A stretch of DNA of 64,000 bases from Algoriphagus winogradskyi (GCF_900182815.1 NZ_FXUA01000006.1:282770-346769), one strand, 5' to 3'. Shown: positions 43,130-51,710, counted from the stretch's first letter. Program-made: numbers and translations. Notes: generated by a model from the sequence alone, not told the origin.

Positions 43130-45130
43130 TTAAAACTCATTCAATCGCTTTAGTTTTTCTTTAAATCGCTCTACTGGCAAAAACTGTTTTTCAAGATTCG
43201 ATGCAAAGGGAACTGGGGTGTCCAGACTTCCTTCCCGCATGACAGGAGCATCCAAATATTCAAAACAATGTTCTGAAATCCAAGCACATATTTCAGCTCC
43301 AATTCCACCCGTCAGGCAATCTTCCTGTAAGAATATAACCTTACCTGTTTTTTTGACAGTAGTTTTTACTGCTTCGCTATCCCAAGGCAATAGCGTCCTC
43401 AAATCTAAAATATCGGCTGACAAACCCAGTTCTTCCGTGGCTTTCAATGCCCAATGAACTCCCATTCCATAGGTGATGATGGAAATTTCGCCTCCTTCTT
43501 TTACCAAATTTGCTTTGCCAATTTCAACGGTATAAAATTCGTTTGGAATCTCAGCGCTTATAGATCTATACATTCCCTTATGCTCAAAGTAGAGGTATGG
43601 ATTTGGATCTTCGAAAGCCGCATTCAGCAGGCCTTTCGCATCGTAAGGGTTGGATGGATAGATAATTTTAAGTCCTGGAGTATGGAAAAACCAAGCTTCG
43701 TTGGATTGGGAATGGAAAGGTCCGGCAGCCATTCCAGCGCCAGTTGGCATGCGAATTACCACATCAGCTTGCTGTCCCCAACGGTAATGGATTTTTGCCA
43801 GATTATTGACTATTTGATTAAAGCCTACAGAAACAAAATCAGCGAATTGCATTTCAACCATGGCTTTGTAGCCCCTGATGGAAAGTCCAAGTCCAGTTCC
43901 TATGATCGCGCTCTCGCAAAGTGGTGTATTACGCACTCGATCAGCACCGAATTGTGCCTTGAAACCATCTGTGATTTTGAAAACTCCCCCGTAATCTCCT
44001 ATGTCTTGACCCATTAGAATGAGATTAGGGTATTTTTCCATGGATTGACGGAGCCCATCTGAGATTGCGTCAACTAGTCGCTTTTCGGATTTTGGCGAGT
44101 TTGGAGAAGGTGAAATAACTTCCTGCGAAAATGGCGCATAAACATCCCTTAGTTCAGTTTCTAGGTTAGGGGAAATGGCTTCCTCAGCGAAGGCAATATC
44201 CAACCCATCATTTATGGCTTTTTTGACTTTTTTATTAATCCGTTCTTTTGACTTCCCATCTAGCACGCCTAATTCTTCCAAGAAGTGCTCGTAGTTTTCC
44301 ACGGGATCCAGTTTGCTCCAATCCTCCATCAGTTGCTTCGGAACGTACTTGGTTCCTGAAGCTTCCTCGTGTCCTCTCATCCGAAAAGTGATGGCTTCTA
44401 CTAAAACAGGGCGTGGGTTTTGACGGATATCTTCAGCTAGATTTTTGATGGCAGTATATACTTCGAGTACATTATTTCCTTGGATTCGAATAGCTTCCAT
44501 TCCATATCCAGGACCTTTGTCTGTGAAGTGTTTGAAGGCGAATTGCTCTTCACTCGGTGTAGAAAGTCCGTAGCCATTATGCTCCACCACAAAGATTACA
44601 GGCAATTTCCAGACCGCTGCCACATTCAAACCCTCGTGAAAATCACCTTCTGAACTTGCACCATCTCCTGAAAAAACAACCGTTACTTTCTTTTCTTGCG
44701 ATAGCTTATCCGCTAAAGCAATTCCATCTGCAATGGCTAACTGAGGGCCAAGATGAGAGATCATTCCTACGATATGATGCTCGATTGAGCCAAAGTGAAA
44801 GGAGCGATCCCGGCCTTTGGTGAAACCCGAAAGCTTTCCCTGAAACTGCGCGAAAAGTCGCTCCAAAGGCATATTTCTTCCAGTGAAAATCCCCAGATTT
44901 CTATGCATGGGAAGGATGAATTCGTCTTCATTCAGAGCATTTACTACCCCAATAGAAATTGCTTCCTGACCCCAGCCACTAAACCATTTGGATATTTTAC
45001 CTTGGCGTAATAGAATCAGCATTTTTTCCTCGATCCTGCGAGGTATGATGAGCGATTCGTAGAGTTCTATCAGTTTTTGATCAGTTAGATTCTTTCGGTC
45101 GAAAGCTAAAGTTGCGGTAGTGATTTCCAT
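43130..45130 (-). CDS. Fused E1 alpha-beta subunit of a 2-oxoacid dehydrogenase (branched-chain type)
   Basis: 666-aa fusion of thiamine-diphosphate E1 alpha (residues ~1-320) and E1 beta (~345-666). The TPP motif of alpha is VVFSGDGASSEGDFHEGLN...EHNGYG; beta shows LMGQDIGDYGGVFKITDGF, the transketolase domain with RMPTGAG and the C-terminal domain DILDLRTLLPWDSEAV. The substrate may be branched-chain 2-oxoacids, pyruvate or 2-oxoisovalerate; the sequence resembles the Bacteroidota branched-chain type. The E2 and E3 genes are not nearby. It stands alone with a large upstream gap. Confidence 0.9.
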   Translation of the reverse strand: MEITTATLAFDRKNLTDQKLIELYESLIIPRRIEEKMLILLRQGKISKWFSGWGQEAISIGVVNALNEDEFILPMHRNLGIFTGRNMPLERLFAQFQGKLSGFTKGRDRSFHFGSIEHHIVGMISHLGPQLAIADGIALADKLSQEKKVTVVFSGDGASSEGDFHEGLNVAAVWKLPVIFVVEHNGYGLSTPSEEQFAFKHFTDKGPGYGMEAIRIQGNNVLEVYTAIKNLAEDIRQNPRPVLVEAITFRMRGHEEASGTKYVPKQLMEDWSKLDPVENYEHFLEELGVLDGKSKERINKKVKKAINDGLDIAFAEEAISPNLETELRDVYAPFSQEVISPSPNSPKSEKRLVDAISDGLRQSMEKYPNLILMGQDIGDYGGVFKITDGFKAQFGADRVRNTPLCESAIIGTGLGLSIRGYKAMVEMQFADFVSVGFNQIVNNLAKIHYRWGQQADVVIRMPTGAGMAAGPFHSQSNEAWFFHTPGLKIIYPSNPYDAKGLLNAAFEDPNPYLYFEHKGMYRSISAEIPNEFYTVEIGKANLVKEGGEISIITYGMGVHWALKATEELGLSADILDLRTLLPWDSEAVKTTVKKTGKVIFLQEDCLTGGIGAEICAWISEHCFEYLDAPVMREGSLDTPVPFASNLEKQFLPVERFKEKLKRLNEF

Positions 45131-45450
45131 GGAATGGCGATTTCCATCCTAAGTTACAGGAAGGAAGCAAAAAGGCAAAGGAAGAATCCGCGCCCTGCAA
45201 AAGGGCCCCGACGTGAATCGGGGCGAAAAATAAATGCAAGGAGTTAAAAAGTTTGCTGTACGTCTCAAAAGTAGAAAAAAGGGGTTGCTCCAACTCAGAA
45301 AGCGAGTTAAGCTTAGTTTAAGATTATGTAGTTGGAAATGATCTTTAGATAATATTGGCTTAAGAAAGCAAAAAAATCATTTGGTAATAGGCTGATGTCC
45401 AAAAGAAAATGGAAATTGAGAACATAACTTTAACCCAAAATCTAGCACCT
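45131..45450. other. 320-bp intergenic region with an inverted repeat
   Basis: Contains GCCCCGA-CGTGAA-TCGGGGC at 45205-45224, a short GC-rich hairpin of the dispersed CCCCGA/TCGGGG type, between the divergent E1 and TIM-barrel genes. No clear promoter box or RNA gene. Confidence 0.45.
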
Positions 45451-46545
45451 ATGAAAATCAAGTCACTCACCCTTTTAGTCAGTATTTATTTTTTAACTGC
45501 CCTTGCTGTATTCTCCCAAACTCCACGCAAAACTTTAGTCAGCATTTCTTCAGATAAATTTTATATCAATAATGAATTGACTTATGCTGGTCAAATATGG
45601 AATGGACATACTATTGAAGGTTTATTGATGAATTCAAGAATGGTGCAAGGAGTATTTGATGATCTAAATGCGGAAACTGTTAAAAATTGGGTGTATCCAG
45701 ACACTAAGAAATGGGATGCAGATCGGAATACGGATGAATTTGTAAGCCATATGGCTAAATGGAAGTCTTACGGCTTGTTATCCTTTACGATTAACCTGCA
45801 GGGAGGAAGTCCGTACGGCTATTCTCAAAGTCAGCCTTGGATCAATTCTGCCTACACCGAAAGTGGAGAGCTACGACCTGCTTATTTCAATCGCTTGGAG
45901 AGGATATTGGATAAAGCAGATGAATTGGGAATGGCGCCTATGCTTGGACTGTTTTATTTTGGGCAGGATGAAAACCTTGCTGATGAAAAAGCTGTGGTAA
46001 ATGCTGTGAGCAATGTAATTGACTGGTTGCACAGCAAAGATTATAGAAATGTGCTAATCGAAGTAAACAATGAATGTAATATTCGCTATGATCATCCAAT
46101 TCTTCAGCCTGAGCGAGTTCATGAATTGATAGATCTGGTGAAAAGTAAGCAGAAAAATGGGTTTCGATTTCTTGTGAGCACTAGCTATGGTGGGGGAGAA
46201 GTGCCAAAGGAAAATGTCGTGCGAGCTTCCGATTTTATTTTGCTTCATGGCAATGGTGTGAAAGATCCGAGAAAGATTATTGAGCAGGTGGAAGCGACTC
46301 GTAAGGTGAATGGATATATGGATAAACCAATCGTTTACAATGAAGACGATCATTTCAATTTTGATCAGGATTTAAACAATTTTACCGCTGCGGTTTCCGC
46401 CTACGCTTCCTGGGGTTATTTTGATTTCCGCATGAAGGATGAGGGATTTGAAGAAGGGTATCAAAGTGTGCCAGTTGATTGGGGAATCAACTCTGAGCGG
46501 AAGAAGGGTTTTTTCGAGTTGTTGAAGGAGATAACGGGGTATTGA
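45451..46545 (+). CDS. Exported TIM-barrel protein, glycosidase-like
   Basis: 364 aa from ATG 45451 (MKIKSLTLLVSIYFLTALAVFSQ, signal peptide); the ATG at 45409 only adds a leader. The body is a (beta/alpha)8-type protein. LIEVNNECNIRYD carries an Asn-Glu pair in the place of the acid/base Glu of clan GH-A enzymes, and PIVYNEDDHFN has a Glu in the place of the nucleophile. I cannot put it in a named GH family. A signal peptide and the neighbourhood of the GH5 gene 4 kb away suggest an exported glycan-active role. Confidence 0.72.
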   Translation: MKIKSLTLLVSIYFLTALAVFSQTPRKTLVSISSDKFYINNELTYAGQIWNGHTIEGLLMNSRMVQGVFDDLNAETVKNWVYPDTKKWDADRNTDEFVSHMAKWKSYGLLSFTINLQGGSPYGYSQSQPWINSAYTESGELRPAYFNRLERILDKADELGMAPMLGLFYFGQDENLADEKAVVNAVSNVIDWLHSKDYRNVLIEVNNECNIRYDHPILQPERVHELIDLVKSKQKNGFRFLVSTSYGGGEVPKENVVRASDFILLHGNGVKDPRKIIEQVEATRKVNGYMDKPIVYNEDDHFNFDQDLNNFTAAVSAYASWGYFDFRMKDEGFEEGYQSVPVDWGINSERKKGFFELLKEITGY

Positions 46546-46838
46546 AGAATTTAAAATGAAGAATTTAAAATTTTGAAACTCGCATAAACTCTATCAGAGA
46601 AGCAAAACCTTTGAGGTTTTACAAACCTCGGAAGTTTAGTTAAAATTAATCCCAATCCTGAAAGTTTTCACTTGCAAGAATAGAAAGAGCTGCCTTTTTA
46701 ATAGAGGCAGTCTGAAGACTGCAAATTGGTAAGCACAAGTCATGAGACTTGGGCTAGGTGGTTTATGTTTAGAGATTAGGCTCATTTTAAATTTCAAATT
46801 CTCAAATTTTAAATTCAAAAAAGTGTGAAGCTACTTTT
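46546..46838. repeat. Repeat-rich intergenic region
   Basis: Holds a 14-bp tandem duplication GAAGAATTTAAAAT at 46544-46557 and 46558-46571, an AAAACCT-TTG-AGGTTTT hairpin at 46604-46620 (also a possible terminator), GCAGTCT-GA-AGACTGC at 46707-46722 and CAAGTC-ATGA-GACTTG at 46736-46751. No coding signal is seen. Confidence 0.6.
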
Positions 46839-46843
46839 TTGTC

Positions 46844-46851
46844 TACCTTTG
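46844..46851 (+). promoter_or_regulatory. Candidate -7 box of rimO
   Basis: TACCTTTG matches TAnnTTTG exactly, 24 bp before the GTG at 46875. A good TTTG at -33 is lacking. Its position excludes the TTG at 46839 as the start. Confidence 0.5.
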
Positions 46852-46874
46852 CAGCCTCAAAAAGTAGGAAAACT

Positions 46875-48188
46875 GTGAAAGCGAGAACGTTAAAAAAAGA
46901 CAAAGTCAATATTGTAACCATGGGTTGCTCCAAGAATCTTGTTGATTCGGAGGTGCTACTTACCCAGCTTCGAGGCAATGGCATCAACGCTACCCACGAG
47001 TCGGGCACGGATGACAATAACATCATCATTATCAATACTTGCGGGTTTATTGACAATGCAAAGCAGGAGTCTATCGACACCATTTTGCAGTATGTGGATG
47101 CCAAAGAGCAAGGTTTGGTGGACAAAGTCTATGTGACAGGGTGTCTTTCGCAGCGTTACAAAGATGATCTGGAGAAGGAAATTCCTCAGGTCGATGCATT
47201 TTTTGGCACTAGAGATTTGCCAGCGATTTTGAAGAAATTCAAAGCAGACTACAAGCATGAGTTGGTAGGAGAGCGTTTATTGACACACTCTTCGCACTAT
47301 GCCTATATGAAGATTTCCGAAGGCTGTGATAGACCTTGTTCCTTCTGCGCTATTCCTATTATGCGTGGCGGACACATTTCCAGACCAATTGAAGAATTGG
47401 TGAAGGAAGCGGAGCATAAAGCCGCTGGCGGAACGAAGGAGTTACTTTTAATCGCTCAGGACTCTACCTATTACGGATTGGATATCTACAAAAAGCGGAA
47501 TCTCGCTGAGTTGATGCGCAGACTTTCTGATGTGAATGGCATTGATTGGATTCGTCTACATTATGCCTATCCAACTGGTTTCCCGATGGACGTAATCGAA
47601 GTGATGAAGGAGCGGGAGAATATCTGTAATTACCTGGACATTCCTTTGCAGCATGGCTCTACTGATGTGCTGAAGGCTATGCGTCGAGGTACAACTCGCG
47701 AAAAACAAGAAAACTTAATTCACAGCATCCGTGATATTTTGCCTGATATAGCGATACGTACAACCCTAATTGCTGGTCATCCAGGTGAAGGAGAAAAGGA
47801 ATACCAGGAGATGGTAGACTTTGTAGAGCGAATGAAATTTGAGCGTTTGGGAGTATTTACCTATTCTCATGAGGAAAACACGCATGCTTATTCTATGGAA
47901 GACAACATTCCACAGGAAGTGAAGCAGGAGCGTGCAAACAACTTGATGGAGATTCAGGAACAGATTTCTTACGATTTGAACCAAGAGAAAATCGGCAAGA
48001 CTTTCAAAGTCCTAATTGATAAAAAAGAAGGCGGTCACTTCGTAGGCCGTACAGAATACGATTCTGTTGAAGTGGATAATGAAGTGTTGATCGATGCTTC
48101 AAAATTCTATTGCCGAGTTGGGGACTTTGTAAATGTGAAAGTTACTGATGCTACAGAGTTCGATCTGTATGCGGATGTGGAGGAATAA
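46875..48188 (+). CDS. rimO: Ribosomal protein S12 methylthiotransferase RimO
   Basis: RimO adds a methylthio group to Asp88 of ribosomal protein S12 using radical SAM chemistry. The UPF0004 domain begins VNIVTMGCSKNLVDSEV; the radical-SAM cluster motif is CDRPCSFC (CxxxCxxC); the C-terminal TRAM domain starts near KIGKTFKVLIDKKEGGHFVGR. The start is placed at the GTG at 46875 (VKARTLKKDKV), giving 437 aa, because a TACCTTTG box overlaps the earlier TTG at 46839. The last 12 codons are repeated as a direct copy at 48844-48879. Confidence 0.93.
   Translation: MKARTLKKDKVNIVTMGCSKNLVDSEVLLTQLRGNGINATHESGTDDNNIIIINTCGFIDNAKQESIDTILQYVDAKEQGLVDKVYVTGCLSQRYKDDLEKEIPQVDAFFGTRDLPAILKKFKADYKHELVGERLLTHSSHYAYMKISEGCDRPCSFCAIPIMRGGHISRPIEELVKEAEHKAAGGTKELLLIAQDSTYYGLDIYKKRNLAELMRRLSDVNGIDWIRLHYAYPTGFPMDVIEVMKERENICNYLDIPLQHGSTDVLKAMRRGTTREKQENLIHSIRDILPDIAIRTTLIAGHPGEGEKEYQEMVDFVERMKFERLGVFTYSHEENTHAYSMEDNIPQEVKQERANNLMEIQEQISYDLNQEKIGKTFKVLIDKKEGGHFVGRTEYDSVEVDNEVLIDASKFYCRVGDFVNVKVTDATEFDLYADVEE
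48153..48188 (+). repeat. Direct repeat unit A (rimO 3' end)
   Basis: The final 36 bp of rimO. Matches 48844-48879 at 31 of 36 positions with the stop codon in register, and each unit is followed by a REP palindrome. Confidence 0.85.
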
Positions 48189-48204
48189 GGTAGTAAAGTA
48201 GGTT

Positions 48205-48228
48205 ATGCTGCTTCTCCTGAAGCAGCAT
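48205..48228. repeat. REP palindrome 1
   Basis: ATGCTGCTTC-TCCT-GAAGCAGCAT, 10-bp arms, followed by a T run; also a plausible rimO terminator. Confidence 0.85.
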
Positions 48229-48265
48229 TTTTACTATATTGAACAGACTTTTAAAACTGATTTTT

Positions 48266-48811
48266 ATGAGGCCTTTCCAGGTTTCAGACCAACATGCTAT
48301 TTATTTTTTGACACTAACAATTGTGGAATGGATAGATGTTTTCACCAGAAAAGAATACAAACTAGAAGTAGTCGAAAGCCTAAATTTCTGTATTGACAGA
48401 AAAGGATTAGAGATTTTTGCATGGTGCTTGATGTCTAACCACCTTCATTTGCTATGCAGGTCGAAAGAAGCATTTCGACTCAGTGATACACTTCAGGATT
48501 TTAAGAAATTTACAGCAAAAAAGATCTTAGCTAGTTTGGAAAAAGAATCAATAGAATCTCGTGCTTCTTGGATTTTAAAAGCTTTTAAAGAAAAAGGAGC
48601 TAGTCAAAGTAGAATAACCAATTATAAGTTTTGGATGGATGGGCTCCATGCAGTAGCTGTCGAATCAAATCATTTTTTGGAACAGAAACTGCATTACATT
48701 CATCAAAATCCGGTTGAAGCTATGATTGTAGATGAACCAGAGGAATATTTGTTCAGCTCCGCGAGAGATTATGCTGGCAGGAAAGGATTGGTAAAAGTAG
48801 GATTGTACTAG
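48266..48811 (+). CDS. REP-associated tyrosine transposase (RAYT, Y1/HUH family)
   Basis: 181 aa from ATG 48266 (MRPFQVSDQHAIYFLTLTIV); a TTG at 48239 is in frame but less likely. The HUH metal motif is in AWCLMSNHLHLLCR, and the catalytic tyrosine is likely in KLHYIHQNPVEAM, which is the usual order in REP-associated transposases. The gene is flanked on both sides by REP palindromes of the same sequence type, which is the hallmark of RAYTs: they are domesticated enzymes that cut and may spread REP elements, and are not mobile by themselves. Confidence 0.9.
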   Translation: MRPFQVSDQHAIYFLTLTIVEWIDVFTRKEYKLEVVESLNFCIDRKGLEIFAWCLMSNHLHLLCRSKEAFRLSDTLQDFKKFTAKKILASLEKESIESRASWILKAFKEKGASQSRITNYKFWMDGLHAVAVESNHFLEQKLHYIHQNPVEAMIVDEPEEYLFSSARDYAGRKGLVKVGLY

Positions 48812-48818
48812 TTCTATA

Positions 48819-48842
48819 GTGCTGCTTCTCCAGAAGCAGCAC
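48819..48842. repeat. REP palindrome 2
   Basis: GTGCTGCTTC-TCCA-GAAGCAGCAC, immediately after the RAYT stop. Confidence 0.85.
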
Positions 48843-48843
48843 A

Positions 48844-48879
48844 ACGGAGTTTGATCTGTATGCTAATGTGGAGGGATAA
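48844..48879 (+). repeat. Direct repeat unit B (copy of rimO 3' end)
   Basis: Encodes TEFDLYANVEG and a stop where rimO ends TEFDLYADVEE and a stop. Probably a leftover from a duplication around the RAYT gene. Confidence 0.85.
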
Positions 48880-48888
48880 ATATAATAA

Positions 48889-48912
48889 GTCCTGCTTCTG
48901 GAGAAGCAGGAC
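48889..48912. repeat. REP palindrome 3 (inverse loop)
   Basis: GTCCTGCTTC-TGGA-GAAGCAGGAC. The loop is the reverse complement of that in REP 2, so the pair is inverted. Confidence 0.8.
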
Positions 48913-48925
48913 AACGACACTAGTT

Positions 48926-48949
48926 ATGCTGCTTTTCCGAAAGCAGCAT
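48926..48949. repeat. REP palindrome 4
   Basis: ATGCTGCTTT-TCCG-AAAGCAGCAT with compensating changes in the stem, which shows selection for pairing. Confidence 0.82.
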
Positions 48950-49106
48950 TTTTGGTTTTCATAATGCAGATTTCGAAGAACCCCAAAAAATCTAAATCCT
49001 TAAAATCCCTTGTTCGTCTGGAGATTTGCTGTGTTCATAGAGATTTTTTTCTCGATCTTAGTTAATTAGCCAATTTGAGCCTGTCAACAACTCAAATATT
49101 CTAATT

Positions 49107-49706
49107 ATGCAAAAAGCAAAATCAATTCTCGCAATTGGACTTTTGGTAGTCTTATTAAATTCCTGTGTGTATTCACTGTTTCCTATTTACACAGATGATA
49201 CGCTAGTATATTTCCCGGAATTATTAGGTCGATGGGAGATGAATGATGAAGATTATGTTGAATTTAGTAATACTTCTTCCGGGCCTAATTTTTTTGGTTC
49301 ATCCGAATCTGCCGACTTATCTAAAAATAAAGAATACGCTATTGAGATTATGGAAGGTGGGGATTTAATTAAATTCAAAGGCCATATTGCCAAAATAGGG
49401 AACGACTTATTTCTAGACTTGTATCCTGACGATCCTTATTCAGCTGAGGGTTTAGGTTCTAATATGATTCCAGTGCATACTTTTGCTAAATTGAAATTCA
49501 GCGATATGCAACTATACCTGACTCCTTTTGATTTACAAAAACTGAATAAGCTTTTTGAAAGTAATCTGATCCGATTGAGACATGAAAATGTGGACGGAAC
49601 GATCCTAATTACAGCTCAGCCTAAGGAAATTCAGAAATTTATCGACAAATATTCTGATGATGAATCGGTGTTTGAGGATACGGAGACTTACCAAAAAGCC
49701 AGCTAA
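49107..49706 (+). CDS. Putative lipoprotein of unknown function
   Basis: 199-aa protein with a lipoprotein signal (ILAIGLLVVLLNSC, Cys at about residue 20). The mature part (VYSLFPIYTDDTLVYFPELLGRWE) suggests a lipocalin-like or beta-rich fold: GRWEMNDEDYVEFSN is typical of small beta-barrel lipoproteins. It is followed after 9 bp by the LytS-type kinase and is probably co-transcribed. It may be an accessory or output protein for that two-component pair, but no function is established. Confidence 0.75.
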   Translation: MQKAKSILAIGLLVVLLNSCVYSLFPIYTDDTLVYFPELLGRWEMNDEDYVEFSNTSSGPNFFGSSESADLSKNKEYAIEIMEGGDLIKFKGHIAKIGNDLFLDLYPDDPYSAEGLGSNMIPVHTFAKLKFSDMQLYLTPFDLQKLNKLFESNLIRLRHENVDGTILITAQPKEIQKFIDKYSDDESVFEDTETYQKAS

Positions 49707-49715
49707 TCAGGAGTT

Positions 49716-50717
49716 ATGATCAAGCTCATCAACTCAAAATGGTTTCAGCATCCGGTTTTTTGGATACTTTCCATTTATGCGATCGGAAATTATTTTTCGA
49801 TATCGAGTGTCTTCAAGTTTATAGATGTTTTTTATGCCTTGCTTTTCCATGTTCCTCTGTTCTTTCTAGTTTATTTCAATTTAAGAGTACTGATTCCCAG
49901 GTTTCTCGACCAAGGAAAATACCTGCTTTACTTTCTGAGCATTCCCTTGCTTTTATTGGCGACTTATGTGATTCATGAACTCACGTTTGAGGTAATGTTT
50001 CCGCTATTGGATTCTGAGTTCTATATGGTTTCCTTCACAGAGTGGCAGGTCTTGCTGAGTATTTTCTTGATTTATCTGATTTTGACTACGCTTATAAAAT
50101 TGTCAAAATCCTGGTACACACTGCAGCAAGTTGAGAAAGAGAAATTGTCTCTTGAACTCAATTCTCTGAAAACTCAGATTAACCCTCACTTTCTGTTTAA
50201 TAGCCTGAATAGCATTTATTCGCAGGCTTTGGCCAAAAGCGATCAGACTTCTGAAACAGTTTTGGAGCTTTCTAATTTGCTTCGATACATGCTTTATGAG
50301 GTGGAAGAGGATAAAGTGCCTTTGATCAAAGAAGTGGAAATGCTTGAAAATTACATCGAGTTGCAAAAACTCAGGTTAGAAGAGGGATCCAAAGTCGGGT
50401 TTACAATTGAAGGTGATTTGGACCGTGTGGTGATTGCACCTTTGTTGTTATTCCCTTTGGTGGAAAATGCGTTCAAACATGGAATGAAAGATGATTCTAA
50501 ACATGCATTTATAGAAATCAAGCTGAAGGTGGATACAGGTATCTCTTTTTCGATCAGGAATAAATTGGGTCAGATTGATGATATGGAGAAAGGGAAATAT
50601 GGAGGAATTGGTCTTGAAAATGTGAAAAGAAGGTTAGAGCTTATTTATCCAAAATCTCATGAGTTTGAGATTTTAAAAACCAAATCCGAATTTCGAGTTA
50701 ATTTGACACTTATATGA
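49716..50717 (+). CDS. LytS/YehU-type sensor histidine kinase
   Basis: 333-aa membrane kinase. Four hydrophobic segments make up the first ~120 residues (WILSIYAIGNYFS, VFYALLFHVPLFFLVYFNLRVL, LYFLSIPLLLLATYVIHE, VLLSIFLIYLILTTLIK). The His_kinase domain has the autophosphorylation-site motif LKTQINPHFLFNSLNSIYSQ and the GHKL ATPase pieces PLLLFPLVENAFKHG and GKYGGIGLENVKRRL. There is no periplasmic sensory domain, so the signal may be membrane-borne. The 3' end overlaps the regulator gene by 4 bp. Confidence 0.92.
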   Translation: MIKLINSKWFQHPVFWILSIYAIGNYFSISSVFKFIDVFYALLFHVPLFFLVYFNLRVLIPRFLDQGKYLLYFLSIPLLLLATYVIHELTFEVMFPLLDSEFYMVSFTEWQVLLSIFLIYLILTTLIKLSKSWYTLQQVEKEKLSLELNSLKTQINPHFLFNSLNSIYSQALAKSDQTSETVLELSNLLRYMLYEVEEDKVPLIKEVEMLENYIELQKLRLEEGSKVGFTIEGDLDRVVIAPLLLFPLVENAFKHGMKDDSKHAFIEIKLKVDTGISFSIRNKLGQIDDMEKGKYGGIGLENVKRRLELIYPKSHEFEILKTKSEFRVNLTLI

Positions 50718-51388
50718 TCCGATGTGCAATCATAGATGACGAACCGCTCAGCCGGGATGTTTTGAGACAATTCATTTCTGATCATCCAGATCTAATTCTC
50801 GCTGGAGAATACAAAGATGCATTGGAGTCAATCTCAGGAATTGAGTCCAATCCCGTGGACTTGCTTCTGCTGGATATCAATCTTCCTAAGCTTTCTGGTA
50901 TCAATTTTTATAAAAGCTTATCAAATAAGCCTCTGGTAATTTTCACTACAGCATATCCGGAATTTGCCTTGGATGGCTTTGAACTTAATGCTGTCGATTA
51001 CCTGATGAAGCCAATTCCCTTTGATCGCTTTTTGCAAGCCATACAGAAAGTAAGAGAGCGCCTGAAGACTCAGCAGGATTCTCCAGAGTTTATTATGCTG
51101 AAGGTGGATAAAAAGCTTTACCGAACAGCTTTTGAGGATGTTTTATTTTTTGAGGCTTTCGGAGATTATGCTAAAGTGTATTTGGAAAATCAGGTGTTGA
51201 TCATTACTTCGACGATGAAGAAAATGGAGGCTGAATTACCGAAGGAGCTTTTCGTGAGAACACACAAATCCTTTATCATTAATACTTCCAAAGTAGAATT
51301 TATCGAAGGGAATCAAATTAAAATTGGGAGTAAAATGATACCTATTGGTATGCGGTACCGTGAGAATCTGCTGGAGCAATTGAATTGA
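50714..51388 (+). CDS. LytTR-family response regulator
   Basis: 224-aa regulator. Receiver domain (1-~120): acidic pocket IIDDEPLSRD, phosphoacceptor Asp in LLLDINLPKLSG, switch FTTAYPEFALDGFELNA and Lys in DYLMKPIPFDR. LytTR DNA-binding domain (~125-224): LYRTAFEDVLFFEAFGDYAKVYL and LFVRTHKSFIINTSKVEFIEGNQI. It pairs with the LytS-type kinase just upstream and overlaps it by 4 bp. The targets are unknown; a REP palindrome follows. Confidence 0.94.
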   Translation: MIRCAIIDDEPLSRDVLRQFISDHPDLILAGEYKDALESISGIESNPVDLLLLDINLPKLSGINFYKSLSNKPLVIFTTAYPEFALDGFELNAVDYLMKPIPFDRFLQAIQKVRERLKTQQDSPEFIMLKVDKKLYRTAFEDVLFFEAFGDYAKVYLENQVLIITSTMKKMEAELPKELFVRTHKSFIINTSKVEFIEGNQIKIGSKMIPIGMRYRENLLEQLN

Positions 51389-51407
51389 GGTATACATAAT
51401 CACTGTT

Positions 51408-51431
51408 ATGCTGCTTCTCCAGAAGCAGCAT
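51408..51431. repeat. REP palindrome 5
   Basis: ATGCTGCTTC-TCCA-GAAGCAGCAT, identical in its stem and loop type to those beside the RAYT, 2.6 kb away. It may act as a terminator after the response regulator. Confidence 0.85.
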
Positions 51432-51446
51432 TTAAAAAATTAAGAG

Positions 51447-51641
51447 ATGTTGATTTTAGTCGGTATAATCCTATTTGAAATAGGTGTTTATTTATACCGA
51501 AAGGTTATTGTTCCTGACAAAGTTGGTCTTCACAAATTCAATTACGAATACAAATTCCGGAGAAATGCTTTGATCTACTTCTTAATGATAGGAGGTGTTA
51601 TTATGGTAGTGAGAGAATTGATCTTTTGGATTTGGTTTTAG
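51447..51641 (+). CDS. Small two-helix membrane protein
   Basis: 64 aa, MLILVGIILFEIGVYLYRK at the N-terminus and ALIYFLMIGGVIMVVRELIFWIWF at the C-terminus, with a basic loop between. No family is recognised. It is the next frame after the response regulator, separated by a REP palindrome. Confidence 0.42.
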   Translation: MLILVGIILFEIGVYLYRKVIVPDKVGLHKFNYEYKFRRNALIYFLMIGGVIMVVRELIFWIWF

Positions 51642-51665
51642 TTTAATGTTCAATTCATGCGATAT

Positions 51666-51710
51666 TTTGCCTTTACTTCGCGCTTTCTTCGCGGTCTTAG
51701 CGGCTAAAAA
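51666..51710. repeat. CGC-type dispersed repeat
   Basis: CTTCGCGCTTTCTTCGCGGT and TTAGCGGCTAAAAA: same CGCnAAG family as in the tail of the permease at 30776-30842, here in the usual intergenic setting. Confidence 0.55.

Noticed and set aside
45081..45293. 70-aa minus-strand ORF at the start of the E1 fusion gene
   Set aside because: Overlaps the E1 start in another frame and has no independent signal.
46839..46874. TTG start for rimO
   Set aside because: A TACCTTTG promoter box lies inside these codons, so they are probably upstream of the transcript start.
48266..48811. Complete insertion sequence (IS200/IS605 type)
   Set aside because: The HUH protein is longer and of REP-associated type and lacks the terminal hairpins and TnpB expected of IS200/IS605.
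48205..48949. CRISPR-like array because of repeated palindromes
   Set aside because: The repeats are unevenly spaced, differ in sequence and orientation, and are separated by a gene and coding remnants; they are REP elements.
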